Source: CAVXWV01 sp963695415 (GTDB lineage: Bacteria; Chloroflexota; Anaerolineae; Anaerolineales; UBA4823). Taken from it: 64,000 nucleotides of DNA. Where the stretch lies: positions 248,001-312,000 of the forward strand of contig CAVOGL010000001.1 of NCBI GenBank assembly GCA_963695415.1, given 5' to 3'. Position numbers and translations under genes: made by a program. This document shows positions 52,272-61,998 of the stretch, piece after piece; position 1 is the first letter of the stretch, and every line of letters begins with the position of its first letter. Below the pieces are notes generated by a model. The model was not told where the DNA came from. It searched no databases and saw nothing but the letters and a program-made list of their open reading frames with translations.

Positions 52272-54684
52272 TTACCTGTTTTTCGCTTTCTCCCATTGCT
52301 GGCGAAGCCGCACCAGCACGTCGGGGCGCACGCACACAAAATCGGCGCCCAGGCGGCGCTGCAACTTCCTGGAGCATATCCAGGCGCCAATCCCAATTCA
52401 ACACCCAGGCTTCGATAAACGCCGGACGGAGTCTGACCGGCTGCCTGCGCGAATGTCGTCCACCATGGCCCTATCAGGTTTTCTTCTTCGGATTGACCCT
52501 CGAGCAGGCGGGTCGCTGAACGAAAAGCGACGACATGGTTCGCGGTGACGCGGTCGGCTGGGCCATCTCAGGCCCGCCGCCGTAACCGGTGAAGATGCCT
52601 TGCAGTTGACCGCTGGAGCCCCTGGCATAGCGGTCTTCTTCTTCATCACTGCCGTTGATCAGCCAGAGACAGGACGTGTCGATCCATCCCAGGGCTTCGT
52701 CTGTCATGTGTGTGTACGCCGCATAAAGGGCTTCGCGCTGCTCGGGAAAAGCGCGCAGGTACATCATAGGCTCGGTGTAGCCGACGCCCAACCCGCCCAC
52801 CAGCAGATCATTGGCGCTGGCGGTACGCAGATAGTAATTGAGCACGGGCGGCGCCATACGTGCGGCTGCCGGCGCAAAGGACCAGCCAACCGGGAGGCTG
52901 CCGCGCTCCGGCTTATCCCACTGCAGGTCACGCGTGCGCATCATCAGCGCCTCGCCCAGGTTATCACCATCGGAGAGGATGTGAGCGTAATAAACCTTTC
53001 CGGGTCGAACTCGGGGACGGCTGGCGCGCTTATGGCGGTTGGGCTGTACAGCCACGCCGGAGTGGAGGGAGAGATTGGTCGCCTCGTGGGAAGGCGTCAG
53101 CACCTTGCCAAAGGCGGAGCCGCGCAGCAGTCCCGGCTCTTCCATCACGGCATCGGCGTGGCGCAGATCGGGGTCCTTAGGGTTGGGCATCCAATCGAAC
53201 CACCAGCCGACGATGGGGGTATTGGGCGGTGTGGATGCCAGGATGCCGTTCAGTAGATTCTCCTCAGGCAGAAGGCGGTGCTCAGGGAACCAGAAGGTGA
53301 AGATTTTGAATGCCACCAGGTAATCGGTGAGCAGGAAGATGCCTGGATAATTGGTCGCCAGGATGTGCTGGTTCATGCGCGGAAAGAGCTCCTGGTAAGC
53401 CCAGCGGGTCATCTCGTACTGCGAGGACCATTTGCCGCGGGAATCGAAGACAACCGGCAATTGGAGGGCGGCGTTCATCTCGGGGGTCAGCGGGACGGCA
53501 TCTTCCAGGGCGCCGATCATCATCAGGATCAATGTCTGGTTGAGGCGGTCGGAGTGGTAGTCGCCGATCTCTTCCATGATGCTGCCATCGTAAATGATCA
53601 CGCCCTTGACCTTATCCTGGAAGAGATCCCAGGCTTCAGAGATCGCCACCTGGCGCGAGCTGTAACCCTCAAAATGCAGCTCTTCCAGCCACTGGCGGTC
53701 CTGGCTGGAGTAGCGCGTGTGGAGCAGATAGAGGCAGGGCTGGTCTCGGTTGACGAGCCCCTGCAGCACACCCAGAGCAAATTCCTGCTGGGGTGAGGCT
53801 GCGCTGGCATCCACCACCAGGATTTCCCGGGCAGGCGGCGGGGATTGCGGCCAGAAGGTGGCCAACGGCTCGCTCTCTTCAAGCGGAGAGTAAGCCATGG
53901 GGACATCGTGCAAAGGCAAAAAACTGCCGGTGACCTGGTATTGATACTCCAAGGCATCCGCCCAGGCGAGATCCCAGCGGGTGGCAAAGGGATCGCCGCG
54001 CAGTGCATCTAAATCGTGGCGAGCAGCCAGTGCCTGACCTTGTGCGGCGTGAATTTCCAGCAGGGCATAACGCGCCGCCAGGCGCATCAAATCATCTTCA
54101 GGATTGTTGATCCATTCTTGAATCGCCTGCTCCACAGGCTCAGGTGCGCCATAATCCAGGCAACTCAGCTCCAAGAGCCACGGCTCGAAGCCGAAGTGCA
54201 GCTTGACAAGTAGCGTGTTCACCCCCGGTAACAATGTGATAAAAAGGCGGTCGTCAATCAGGTTGGCAGGGCGCGGGATCGTCGGGGAGAGGACCCGCTG
54301 CCCATTGACCCAGGCATGAACCATTCCCGGGGAACCGAGACGCAACTCAGCGAGGCGCGGTTTTTCCGCCGTGATTTCAGCATAAGCAAAGAGCACGCTC
54401 CACGGCGGCAAGGGAATCCATTCGGCAAAATCGATGGGCTGCTCCCAGATACCGTCGAGACCCGGGGTATGAAGCCAGCTGACCTCACCGGTCTTGCCCG
54501 GGTATGTGCTGGTTAAATCGACCCCTTCCTCGGGTGGATAGCTGGTCAGCAAACCCTGGTAGCCGGCGTTCTCGAAGGGTGCGAGAAGGTGCACATTATT
54601 AAATGGCAGCGATGCGGGAACTGGCAGGATTTTTTCTAGCACTGCCCGCCAGCGACCCAATGCGGTAGGATTTTTCGAATTCAT
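52272..54684 (-). CDS. GxGYxYP-type putative glycoside hydrolase (C-terminal frameshifts)
   Basis: About 804 aa. The main frame 54684-52474 includes an N-terminal carbohydrate-binding-like region (LRLGSPGMVHAWVNGQRVLS), then ARYALLEIHAAQGQALAARH, EILVVDASAASPQQEFALGV, and the core YYAHILSDGDNLGEALMMRT with VGGLGVGYTEPMMY, close to the GxGYxYP motif. After YGGGPEMAQPTA the frame breaks; the continuation NHVVAFRSATRLLEGQSEEE, FIEAWVLNWDWRLDMLQEV, RLGADFVCVRPDVLVRLRQQ ends at 52272, in other frames. Function unproven; relatives are assigned to carbohydrate degradation. Its start and the transporter start are on the same strand, making a transport-hydrolysis pair plausible. Confidence 0.75.
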
Positions 54685-54974
54685 CTCGACCTCTGTATTT
54701 TTGTGCTATGTGTTGGTTATCTTGCGTGACCCACAACGTTCGACCAGTTTTTACACCAGGTATATTTAACCACAATTTTATGATTCTTAAGACTATACCC
54801 ATATCACCCAAATAGCAAAACGATGGGACTTCGTTATAGCCTTAATACTGCAGCCAGTTTCCCGAAATCTGCCGGTAAACAGTGATCTTTTCCCGCATTA
54901 TTTTGCCAGCAATATACGATTTCTATACGTTCGGTTGCTATGATAAGTTCATAAACGGTATTCTGGAGGTGAAT

Positions 54975-55013
54975 ATGCAAGGAAAAACCAATCACTTACT
55001 TTTCCCTGGCTGA
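54975..55013 (+). CDS. 12-codon upstream ORF (possible leader peptide)
   Basis: MQGKTNHLLFPG with GGAGG 7 bp before its ATG, 24 bp upstream of the next gene. The only other content I could see in 54685-54974 is AT-rich sequence that may hold the promoter. It may be a control peptide or chance. Confidence 0.3.
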   Translation: MQGKTNHLLFPG

Positions 55014-55037
55014 TCATATTAAAAAAAAGGAGTTGAA

Positions 55038-55561
55038 ATGAAAAACAGGCTTGTTATATTAATCATTGGCGTTGCGCTGTTGACAGCGGTCTTCACCATC
55101 CCTGCTGTAGCCGCCCCACCGGATAAATTTATCATACAGGTGAACGGAACTGGCATCTACGACGGTTTCGATTGTGCCGACCCGAATCTATTATAAAGCA
55201 TCAGGGGAAATCAAGTTTCTGGAATGGTGGCAAGATGGGCTATTCCAGGGCGGACACCAAGTCTTACGGGACGGTACGCGTGAACTGGTTTACAAAAGAT
55301 GGTGGACCAACGCTCAAAGTGCAAGCCCAGGGTCCCATCGTTGGCAAGAGGGTGAATGAAAATATGGTTGAAATAAAATATGCCGGGAACAACTGGGTGG
55401 TCATCGTCCCAGGCTACGGCATGGCTGGAGGCGACACGGGAAACCTTATCCTCCAGTTTGACAATGAATGGAATTTCCTCGGGATGAGAATGGACACCGC
55501 CAATTTTGGCTTCAGCGAGGCCGACAAAGCGGCGATCTGCGCATACCTGTCTGGGGATTAG
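55038..55561 (+). CDS. Small secreted protein (two frameshifts)
   Basis: ATG 55038 with AAGGAG 5 bp upstream. MKNRLVILIIGVALLTAVFT then IPAVAA is a Sec signal peptide with an A-x-A cleavage site. The mature part PPDKFIIQVNGTGIYDGFDC, shifted near 55180 (RIYYKASGEIKFLEWWQDG) and near 55240 (YSRADTKSYGTVRVNWFTKD), continues as NMVEIKYAGNNWVVIVPGYG and ICAYLSGD. About 172 aa, beta-rich. No family recognised. Confidence 0.6.
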
Positions 55562-55614
55562 GCACACGGTGATAGATTGAAATAACACCTGCTGGGATGG
55601 CTATCTCCACCAAT

Positions 55615-56390
55615 CACAAGGCAGACACATAGGTCTGCCTCTACGAGTGAAAATGATGTAGGGGTGGACCTGCGTGTCCACCTGGCGGGATGGCTTGGAC
55701 AATCTCCCGGGCAGACACATAGGTCTGCCTCTACCGAGTGAAAATGATGTAGGGGTGGACCTGCGTGTCCACCTGGCGGGATGGCTTGGACAATCTCCCG
55801 GGCAGACACATAGGTCTGCCTCTACCGAGTGAAAATGATGTAGGGGTGGACCTGCGTGTCCACCTGGCGGGATGGCTTGGACAATCTCCCGGGCAGACAC
55901 ATAGGTCTGCCTCTACCGAGTGAAAATGATGTAGGGGTGGACCTGCGTGTCCACCTGGCGGGATGGCTTGGGCAATCTCACGGGCAGACACATAGGTCTG
56001 CCTCTACCGAGTGAAAATGATGTAGGGGTGGACCTGCGTGTCCACCTGGCGGGATGGGCATGGCTGGATGGGGAAAATCTTCCCGGGCAGACACATAGGT
56101 CTGCCTCTACCGAGTGAAAATGATGTAGAGGTGGACCTGCGTGTCCACCTGGCGGGATGGCTATGGACAATCTCACGGCAGACACATAGGTCTGCCTCTA
56201 CCGAGTGAAAATGATGTAGGGGCGGACCTGCGTGTCCACCTGGCGGGATGGCTTGGGCAATCTCCCGGGCAGACACATAGGTCTGCCTCTACCAGTGAAA
56301 ATGATGTAGGGGTGGACCTGCGTGTCCACCTGGCGGGATGGCTTGGACAATCTCCCGGGCAGACACATAGGTCTGCCACTACGAAGTGAG
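55615..56390 (+). repeat. Tandem double-hairpin array, period about 91 bp
   Basis: Nine copies of GGCAGAC-ACATAG-GTCTGCC (7-bp stem, 6-nt loop) alternate with eight of GTGGAC-CTGCGT-GTCCAC (6-bp stem). They are linked by TCTACCGAGTGAAAATGATG and ACCTGGCGGGATGGCTTGG phrases. First copies at about 55620 (left hairpin) and 55663 (right hairpin). Open frames within it on the minus strand are artefacts. It fills most of the 875 bp between the secreted protein and the UroD gene. Not a CRISPR: no unique spacers. Confidence 0.9.
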
Positions 56391-56436
56391 AGATTCCTCC
56401 CAATAATATTCCCATTCATGAGATAGAATCATTCCA

Positions 56437-57441
56437 ATGAACAGCCGCCAGCGTGTCATCAAAACCCTGCGCTTCGAGAATCCTGACCGCATCCACCGCG
56501 ATATCTGGGTGATGCCGTGGGTGGCTCACGAGCTTGCTGATGAAGTCCAGGCTCTGCTCGATGAGTTCCCCATGGATTTCAGCACCGCCGAGGCGGCATA
56601 CCCCGCAGACCAGGTGCGCAGACCTGCTTACACCCAGCCCGGGCAGTACGTGGATGAGTGGGGCTCCACCTGGCGGGTGAGTGAACCAGGCGTGACCGGG
56701 GAAGTGCTCGTCCCGCGACTGGCGGATTGGGACGGCATGGCAGGCTTCACCCCTCCGTGGGAGTACCTGGAGCGGCGCAGCCTGGACGGCGTGGATGAAT
56801 TCTGCCGCGGGCAGGAGACGTTCGTGCTCTCGGAATGGACGGCGCGCCCCTTCGAGCGCATGCAGTTCCTCCGCGGCTCGCAGGCGCTTTATTTCGACCT
56901 GGCAAGCCAGGAACCCGGTTTTCAACGGCTGCTGGAAATGGTGCACGAATTCTACCTCGAGGACGTCCGCCAGTGGTGCCGCACGGACGTGGACGGGATC
57001 GTGCTGTCGGACGATTGGGGCTCGAACGACCGCCTGTTGATCTCACCCGCTGCCTGGCGCAGGCTGTTCAAGCCCCTCTACATGGATTATGCACGGTTGA
57101 TCCACCAGGCAGGTAAGTTCCTCTTCTTCCATATCGATGGCTTCATCGAACCGATCCTGGACGACCTGGTGTTCGATATCGGTGTGGATGCGCTCAACAT
57201 GCAGCTCAACCTGATGGATATGAGCAAGATCGCAGAGAAGTACCGCGGGCGGGTGACGCTGTGGGGGGAGGTGGACCGGCAGCACACACTGCCGTTTGGC
57301 ACTCCAGGGGATGTGGAGCGTTTTGTCAGCAACTTGCGCCAGCAGTTTGGAGGAAACACAGGGGGGGTCATCGCCCACTGCGTGTGGAACAGCGACAACC
57401 CGCTCGAAAACATACGCGCCGTGTTCCAGGCTTATTCATAA
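56437..57441 (+). CDS. UroD-like protein (uroporphyrinogen decarboxylase / corrinoid methyltransferase family)
   Basis: 334 aa. MNSRQRVIKTLRFENPDRIH is the opening of this family, followed by VDGIVLSDDWGSNDRLLISP, FFHIDGFIEPILDDLVFDIG, DALNMQLNLMDMSKIAEKYRG, LWGEVDRQHTLPFGTPGD and GGVIAHCVWNSDNPLENI. The Gly-Gly-Gly..His-Cys elements fit MtaA/MtbA-like methyltransferases or UroD-fold proteins of unknown substrate rather than true HemE, because several HemE substrate residues are absent. Such genes often sit beside sugar transporters, as here. Intact. Confidence 0.8.
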   Translation: MNSRQRVIKTLRFENPDRIHRDIWVMPWVAHELADEVQALLDEFPMDFSTAEAAYPADQVRRPAYTQPGQYVDEWGSTWRVSEPGVTGEVLVPRLADWDGMAGFTPPWEYLERRSLDGVDEFCRGQETFVLSEWTARPFERMQFLRGSQALYFDLASQEPGFQRLLEMVHEFYLEDVRQWCRTDVDGIVLSDDWGSNDRLLISPAAWRRLFKPLYMDYARLIHQAGKFLFFHIDGFIEPILDDLVFDIGVDALNMQLNLMDMSKIAEKYRGRVTLWGEVDRQHTLPFGTPGDVERFVSNLRQQFGGNTGGVIAHCVWNSDNPLENIRAVFQAYS

Positions 57442-57488
57442 GATTAGAAACGCACTTTTTTATTGCATTCGACGCGCCATGGTACAAA

Positions 57489-58750
57489 ATGAACAGCCTG
57501 CGCGATCAGGGCTCCCTGGTGGAAATCGAAGAGATGATCAAGCAGTACCCCAACATCATCGAAGGCATCACCCAGAAGGTGATCGATGCCAACTACATGC
57601 TGGGGCACATGTACGGTCTGCCCATCGGCTTCTTCTATGCCGGTGACACGGGCGTGATCTGGCGCGAGGACCTGCGAGAAAAGTACGGCGTCGCTGCGCC
57701 AACCTCAGCAGAGGGTTTCCGCAGCCTTGAGCCTTATCTCGAGGCAGTCGCAGCCAATGATCCCGATTTTATGCCCTTTGGACACATCCCGAACTATGGA
57801 CCCGCGGATCCGAACGTCACACTTCGCCGCAGCTGGGGTCCAGGTGCGCAGTACACCGGTTTGTTGATCCCGGACTGCACCACCGAATGGACCTACCAGA
57901 ACCTGGAAGATCTGGCTGAATGGGTCGAAGCCAACACGATAATTCGAGAGTGGTGGGAAAAGGGTTGGATCAACAAGACCGACCTGATCGTTTCCGGCTC
58001 GTCGCAGACAGTGCCCTTCGATTACTTCCTGCCTGGAAAGTGCGTGTCGTTCATGGAGAACGAGCCCAACCAGAAAGCCTTTGAAATCTTCAGCTCGCAG
58101 CTGGCAGACGCCATCCCTGGCGCCACCTGCCAGGGGGAGGATATGAGCGGGATGAGGGCGGGTAAAGTCCGCGGTGTTGGTCTGTTGAAACAGTGGAACT
58201 TTGTGGTCTTCAACTCTTCCGCACCCGCTGAGCAAACCGATGGCGCCATGCAGTTCTACAACTGGATGTACGGAAGCCAGGACAACATGGACATGTGGCT
58301 GTTCGGCATCGAAGGCGGGGGACATGTGGCTGTTCGGCATCGAAGGCACAAACTGGAAGAGCGAGGAGAACCTGCGCTATTCGGAAATCGAGGGAATCGA
58401 TACACGCGCAACTACCGCAAGCAGTGGTACGTTGCCGGCGTTCCCGGGCGCTTCTTCCGCTACCCGAAGGATATGCCCGCTGACGTCGAAGAATCGATCA
58501 AGTACTTCAGCACAAATCCAACTGGGACTTCAACCCATACGAGCAGTTCGAACCAGACACCAAGGCGCTCGAAGTTGAACTCGCCACACTCACCGGAGTT
58601 TGGGAGGAAGCTTCGCACGGGCTCATGTCCGGTCAGGTGCCGACGGAAGAAGCTCTGGCGAACTTCAGCAAAGTCCTGGATGACGCCGGACGGCAGGCTT
58701 ACCGCGAGAAGCTGCAGCAGCAGCTGGATGACTGGATTGCGAACCAGTAA
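57489..58750 (+). pseudogene. Extracellular sugar-binding protein of an ABC transporter, 5'-truncated and frameshifted
   Basis: The body matches a family-1 solute-binding protein: MLGHMYGLPIGFFYAGDTGV, YGVAAPTSAEGFRSLEPYLE, LPGKCVSFMENEPNQKAFEI, MQFYNWMYGSQDNMDMWLFG, YRKQWYVAGVPGRFFRYPKD and, after frame breaks, TKALEVELATLTGVWEEASH, REKLQQQLDDWIANQ to the stop at 58750. The signal peptide and about 100 N-terminal residues are missing: the sequence joins the UroD stop at about 57441-57475. A 27-bp duplication (58290-58316 and 58321-58347) adds a frameshift. Not functional as it stands. Confidence 0.75.
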
Positions 58751-58778
58751 TCCGGTGTAAGCAAAAAACAATTGAGAC

Positions 58779-58821
58779 AAACCCCAAGGGTTTTCGAAAC
58801 CCTTGGGGTTTCTTTTTTATT
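58779..58821 (+). terminator. Strong rho-independent terminator
   Basis: AAACCCCAAGGGTTT and AAACCCTTGGGGTTT form a 15-bp stem with a small loop, followed by TCTTTTTTATT. It serves the solute-binding gene end and possibly the convergent lipoprotein gene (A-rich stretch on the other side). Confidence 0.8.
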
Positions 58822-58837
58822 CATTGAGCAGACAATT

Positions 58838-59830
58838 TCAGGGCAGGCGGTGGGCGAAGAGGGTGCCAGGACCTGTGAGGTCAAACATGCCGGCAGCCGG
58901 TCTGGCGAAGAGCGTGTTGGGAGTCGATTGGGTCATCACCGGGAAAACCTCACCTTCGTGCAGGTAGCCAAAGATCACCCAGTTGTGTGTACCGCGGGCG
59001 CCGTAGAGGATATAACCGTCTGCCAGGTATTCCAATTTCCTTTCCAGGCTGAGGCGTGAGATGTCCGTCCAGCCGTAATCCGCCCCGTATTCGACCAGCC
59101 ATTCACGCATATCCCTCGCCTGGTATTCCGTGCCCTCGTTGGTCCAGGGAACGCCCCCGGGACCGTACCAGTGGCTGATGTCCTTGATGCCCAGGGCGCG
59201 CATCAGGGTGGTGGCGTAGGTGTTGCAGGTGAGAATGCGGCGCCTGTTTTCATCGAACACATTCCAGCGAGGCACGCGACCGAGGTTGCTGCGCTGAGCC
59301 TGTCGCTCTTCTTTGGTCTGCACGCCCAGGAAACCGATGATGCTGGCGACGATCTCACCTTTCTGTCCCACAGGCACCTGGCTGAGCTGCAGCTGAAGCT
59401 GGCGGATGGGAGAGTCTGACGGGTAATATGGCTCCATGCTGACGTTGCCGTACCAGATCTCGCGGGGGATATTCTCGTCGTATTGGGCAAAGCGATTCCA
59501 CATAACCGCGATGACATCAACTCGTGTGGTTGAGGCCGGCAATGGAGTGGGGGTGAGGGCAGCTGGAGGTGTTTCAGGCGTGTGCGAGGGCAGCCTTCGC
59601 AGGATGGGAGTTGGCGAGGGAGTGGTTGTCGGAGTGATAACGATCTCTTCCAGAATTATCCCTGTTTGAGTGGGTGCAATTTTCGTTGGAGACAATCGAG
59701 AATCCTTCTCCTGCACCCTCGCTTCAGCCTGGCTGCAGCCAGTCGAATTTACGAGCAACATGATCCCGGCACAGTAAAAAACGATTTGTCGAAAAAACCA
59801 GGGAATATTGCGATCGTGGATACTGTTCAT
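58838..59830 (-). CDS. Lipoprotein with possible cysteine-peptidase or transglutaminase-like domain
   Basis: 330 aa. The N-terminus has a hydrophobic stretch and lipobox (IMLLVNSTGC). A Pro/Thr-rich linker (TPTTTPSPTPILRRLPSHTP) is followed by a folded domain: GEIVASIIGFLGVQTKEER, RRRILTCNTYATTLMRALGI (Cys-Asn-Thr-Tyr), WTNEGTEYQARDMREWLVEY, DGYILYGARGTHNWVIFGYL (His-Asn-Trp). The order Cys then His fits a papain-like or transglutaminase-like core, but spacing alone is not proof. Expected location: outside the membrane. Confidence 0.6.
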   Translation of the reverse strand: MNSIHDRNIPWFFRQIVFYCAGIMLLVNSTGCSQAEARVQEKDSRLSPTKIAPTQTGIILEEIVITPTTTPSPTPILRRLPSHTPETPPAALTPTPLPASTTRVDVIAVMWNRFAQYDENIPREIWYGNVSMEPYYPSDSPIRQLQLQLSQVPVGQKGEIVASIIGFLGVQTKEERQAQRSNLGRVPRWNVFDENRRRILTCNTYATTLMRALGIKDISHWYGPGGVPWTNEGTEYQARDMREWLVEYGADYGWTDISRLSLERKLEYLADGYILYGARGTHNWVIFGYLHEGEVFPVMTQSTPNTLFARPAAGMFDLTGPGTLFAHRLP

Positions 59831-59907
59831 GTAGGTGACTAGAATTGGGAAACGGTGTGGAGTCTTTTAAATGATCACCTGGCTGAGGATGGAGGATTAA
59901 CGGAAGT

Positions 59908-59948
59908 GCCAGGCACTCCAAGCGTTGAAGCGCTTATGCCTGGCACGT
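59908..59948 (+). repeat. Nested palindrome (GTGCCAGGCA..TGCCTGGCAC)
   Basis: A 10-bp outer stem and an inner AAGCG/CGCTT stem. It is followed by a short ATTATTGAATTAG sequence. It may end transcription of the holin-like gene (minus strand) or belong to a dispersed repeat family. Confidence 0.6.
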
Positions 59949-59993
59949 CACCTCTGTCAGTGAGTCTGGGATTATTGAATTAGAGGATATTTA

Positions 59994-60362
59994 TTAAAGC
60001 GTTATTCCAACCAGGTTGAGCAGCCAGACGATGAGCCAGGTCACCACGGCGATACCGAGGCTGGCTACGATCGCACCGACAAACCCGTTTACCTTCATTC
60101 CTGGCAGCATTCTTCCAGCTAACAACAATACTACGACAGAAATGACCAGGAAGACCAGAAATCCCAATAAGCCAGCAGGAAGCGAAATCCCTAACCCGCC
60201 AAGTATTAACAAAACCAGTTGCCCGAGGACACCGATGACGAGTGCGGCGATGATGGCACTGGTGAAGCCAGCAACTGTAAGCCCCAGGTTAAGGCGGCTG
60301 ACAACCATGAGGGCGACAGCAGATACAACGAGCGCAATCAGAAAACCAATGAGAATACTCAT
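59994..60362 (-). CDS. PHF4-type (4-TMS) phage holin family protein
   Basis: 122 aa with four hydrophobic segments in sequence: FLIALVVSAVALMVV, GFTSAIIAALVIGVLGQLVL, GLLGFLVFLVISVVVLLLAG and AIVASLGIAVVTWLIVWLL. The conserved RMLPGMKVNGFVGAIVA sits between TM 3 and 4. Such proteins are widespread in bacteria, often outside prophages, with unclear function. An AAGGAG site precedes the ATG. Confidence 0.8.
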   Translation of the reverse strand: MSILIGFLIALVVSAVALMVVSRLNLGLTVAGFTSAIIAALVIGVLGQLVLLILGGLGISLPAGLLGFLVFLVISVVVLLLAGRMLPGMKVNGFVGAIVASLGIAVVTWLIVWLLNLVGITL

Positions 60363-60630
60363 TAATTAATCTCCTTTTTGATTTATATGAAGACGGAACC
60401 CAGACTCGCTAGATTTGGATTATAGCAGAATCATACCGTAAGCAAAAATTAAGAAACTGCAGCTGATTACTTTCCGGCGAGTAGTGGAGAGGCGGTTTAC
60501 CAAAATCAGAATAAAGCCAGGATCCAGGCTGTTTTTGTGGCAAACCTCATTCCCCAACCCGGAATTAATCCGGGAGGATTCAGGGATATAATCAACTTTT
60601 AACGACAAGGTCACCAGGAGGGCAGCAACC

Positions 60631-61947
60631 ATGCAAAGTACCCGCACCAGGCCATTTAATTATGCCATCGGCATGTTTGGCACCTCGATCCCGATCAACA
60701 TGCTCAAAACCTACGCAGCCATTTTTTACGTGGACAGGCTGGGGATGACCACGGTGCAGTTTTCACTGGCGCTGCTGATTTACACCTTCATCGATGCGCT
60801 GGACAACCCGATCTACGGCTTCCTGTCGGACCGCACGCGATCGCGCTGGGGCAGGCGCAGACCATGGCTGGTGATCGGCACACCGCTTCTGGTGCTGGGA
60901 TTAATTGCTTTTTACAGCACCCCCGAATTCCTGGCAGGCAGCTCTCTCTTTGGCTACTTCTTGCTGTTCTACATCTTTACCGGAACGCTGGACTCGGTGA
61001 TTAATGCTAACTATGCCGCCCTTTTCCCGGAATTATTCACCAACGATGCCAGCCGCGCGACCGCCAATGCCCTGCGCCAGGCATTCCAGCTGGTCGCCAT
61101 GATCATCAGCATCGCTCTGACGCCAATGATCACCTCGGCGATCGGCTTCAGCCTGACAGCGATCATCTACGGCATATTGGGTGGAGTTGTAATCCTGTAC
61201 ATGACGTTCACATGCCAGGAGAGGCAGGTGGATGAGGATGAGCAAAAACCTCAACTCTGGGAGAGCATCAAAGACCTTTTCACCAACCGCAAATTCTGGA
61301 TCGCCGGTTTCGCCAACGCCTTTTACAGCGCGGCGATGGCGCTGGTGCTGGCATCCATGCCCTTCTTTGCCAAGTACACCCTGGGTATTTCCGATGGTCA
61401 GACTACTTTCCTTTTTGCAGCGGTATTGATCATCGCCATCGCCTGCGTGGCGGTGTGGGCGAGGCTTGTGCGCAGGTTTGGCTTGATGCCCACCTGGCGC
61501 GCAGCTCTGCTCGTGCTGGCGGTCACCTTCATCCCGCTCTATTTTGCCAATTCTTTAATCACAGGCGTCGCCTTCGCGGCGCTGGTCGGTTTTGGTTTTG
61601 CCGGTGTGATCACCACCATGGACCTGATCGGGGCGAAGATCATCGATGAAGATACTGCCAGGCACCAGGTCAGGCGGGAGGGGATCATTTCCAACGCACT
61701 GGGGTTCATGAACCGGCTGAACGGGCTGTTCACCAGCGCTGCTTTTTACCTGGTGTTTGTCCTGTATGGCTTCGAGAGCGGACTTAATCCTGGATCACAG
61801 CCAGGTAATGCGGCACGTTTCCTTTTAACAATTGTCCCACCCGTGTTGATGGTGATCAGCTTTATATTTTCGTTCTTCATCCATTTCGGACCCGGGGAAA
61901 CACCGCCCTCAAACAGTGACCAGGTTCAGGTTGAGTCATCCATTTAA
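60631..61947 (+). CDS. GPH-family sugar:cation symporter (intact)
   Basis: 438 aa, 12 predicted spans. Family marks: LLIYTFIDALDNPIYGFLSD, RTRSRWGRRRPWLVIGTPLL and NALRQAFQLVAMIISIALTP. It begins 10 residues before the first span with a GGAGGG site upstream. The substrate is likely a glycoside or related sugar, imported with Na+ or H+. It ends 51 bp before an esterase gene, which may use the same substrate. The broken relative at 50811-52230 is similar in layout. Confidence 0.85.
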   Translation: MQSTRTRPFNYAIGMFGTSIPINMLKTYAAIFYVDRLGMTTVQFSLALLIYTFIDALDNPIYGFLSDRTRSRWGRRRPWLVIGTPLLVLGLIAFYSTPEFLAGSSLFGYFLLFYIFTGTLDSVINANYAALFPELFTNDASRATANALRQAFQLVAMIISIALTPMITSAIGFSLTAIIYGILGGVVILYMTFTCQERQVDEDEQKPQLWESIKDLFTNRKFWIAGFANAFYSAAMALVLASMPFFAKYTLGISDGQTTFLFAAVLIIAIACVAVWARLVRRFGLMPTWRAALLVLAVTFIPLYFANSLITGVAFAALVGFGFAGVITTMDLIGAKIIDEDTARHQVRREGIISNALGFMNRLNGLFTSAAFYLVFVLYGFESGLNPGSQPGNAARFLLTIVPPVLMVISFIFSFFIHFGPGETPPSNSDQVQVESSI

Positions 61948-61998
61948 TTGCGAGCAAATCATTCGTAAATCCAGGTTAATCAGAAGGAGGAGTTGAAT

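Noticed and set aside
55615..56390. CRISPR array
   Set aside because: Units are contiguous with identical interior sequence, lack unique spacers, and there are no cas genes.
55558..56420. Series of overlapping minus-strand ORFs of 80-100 codons
   Set aside because: They translate the 91-bp double-hairpin array over and over; no ribosome sites and no independent sequence.
56437..57441. True HemE uroporphyrinogen decarboxylase
   Set aside because: Opening and substrate residues differ; there are no other haem genes, and similar proteins are found beside sugar transport genes.
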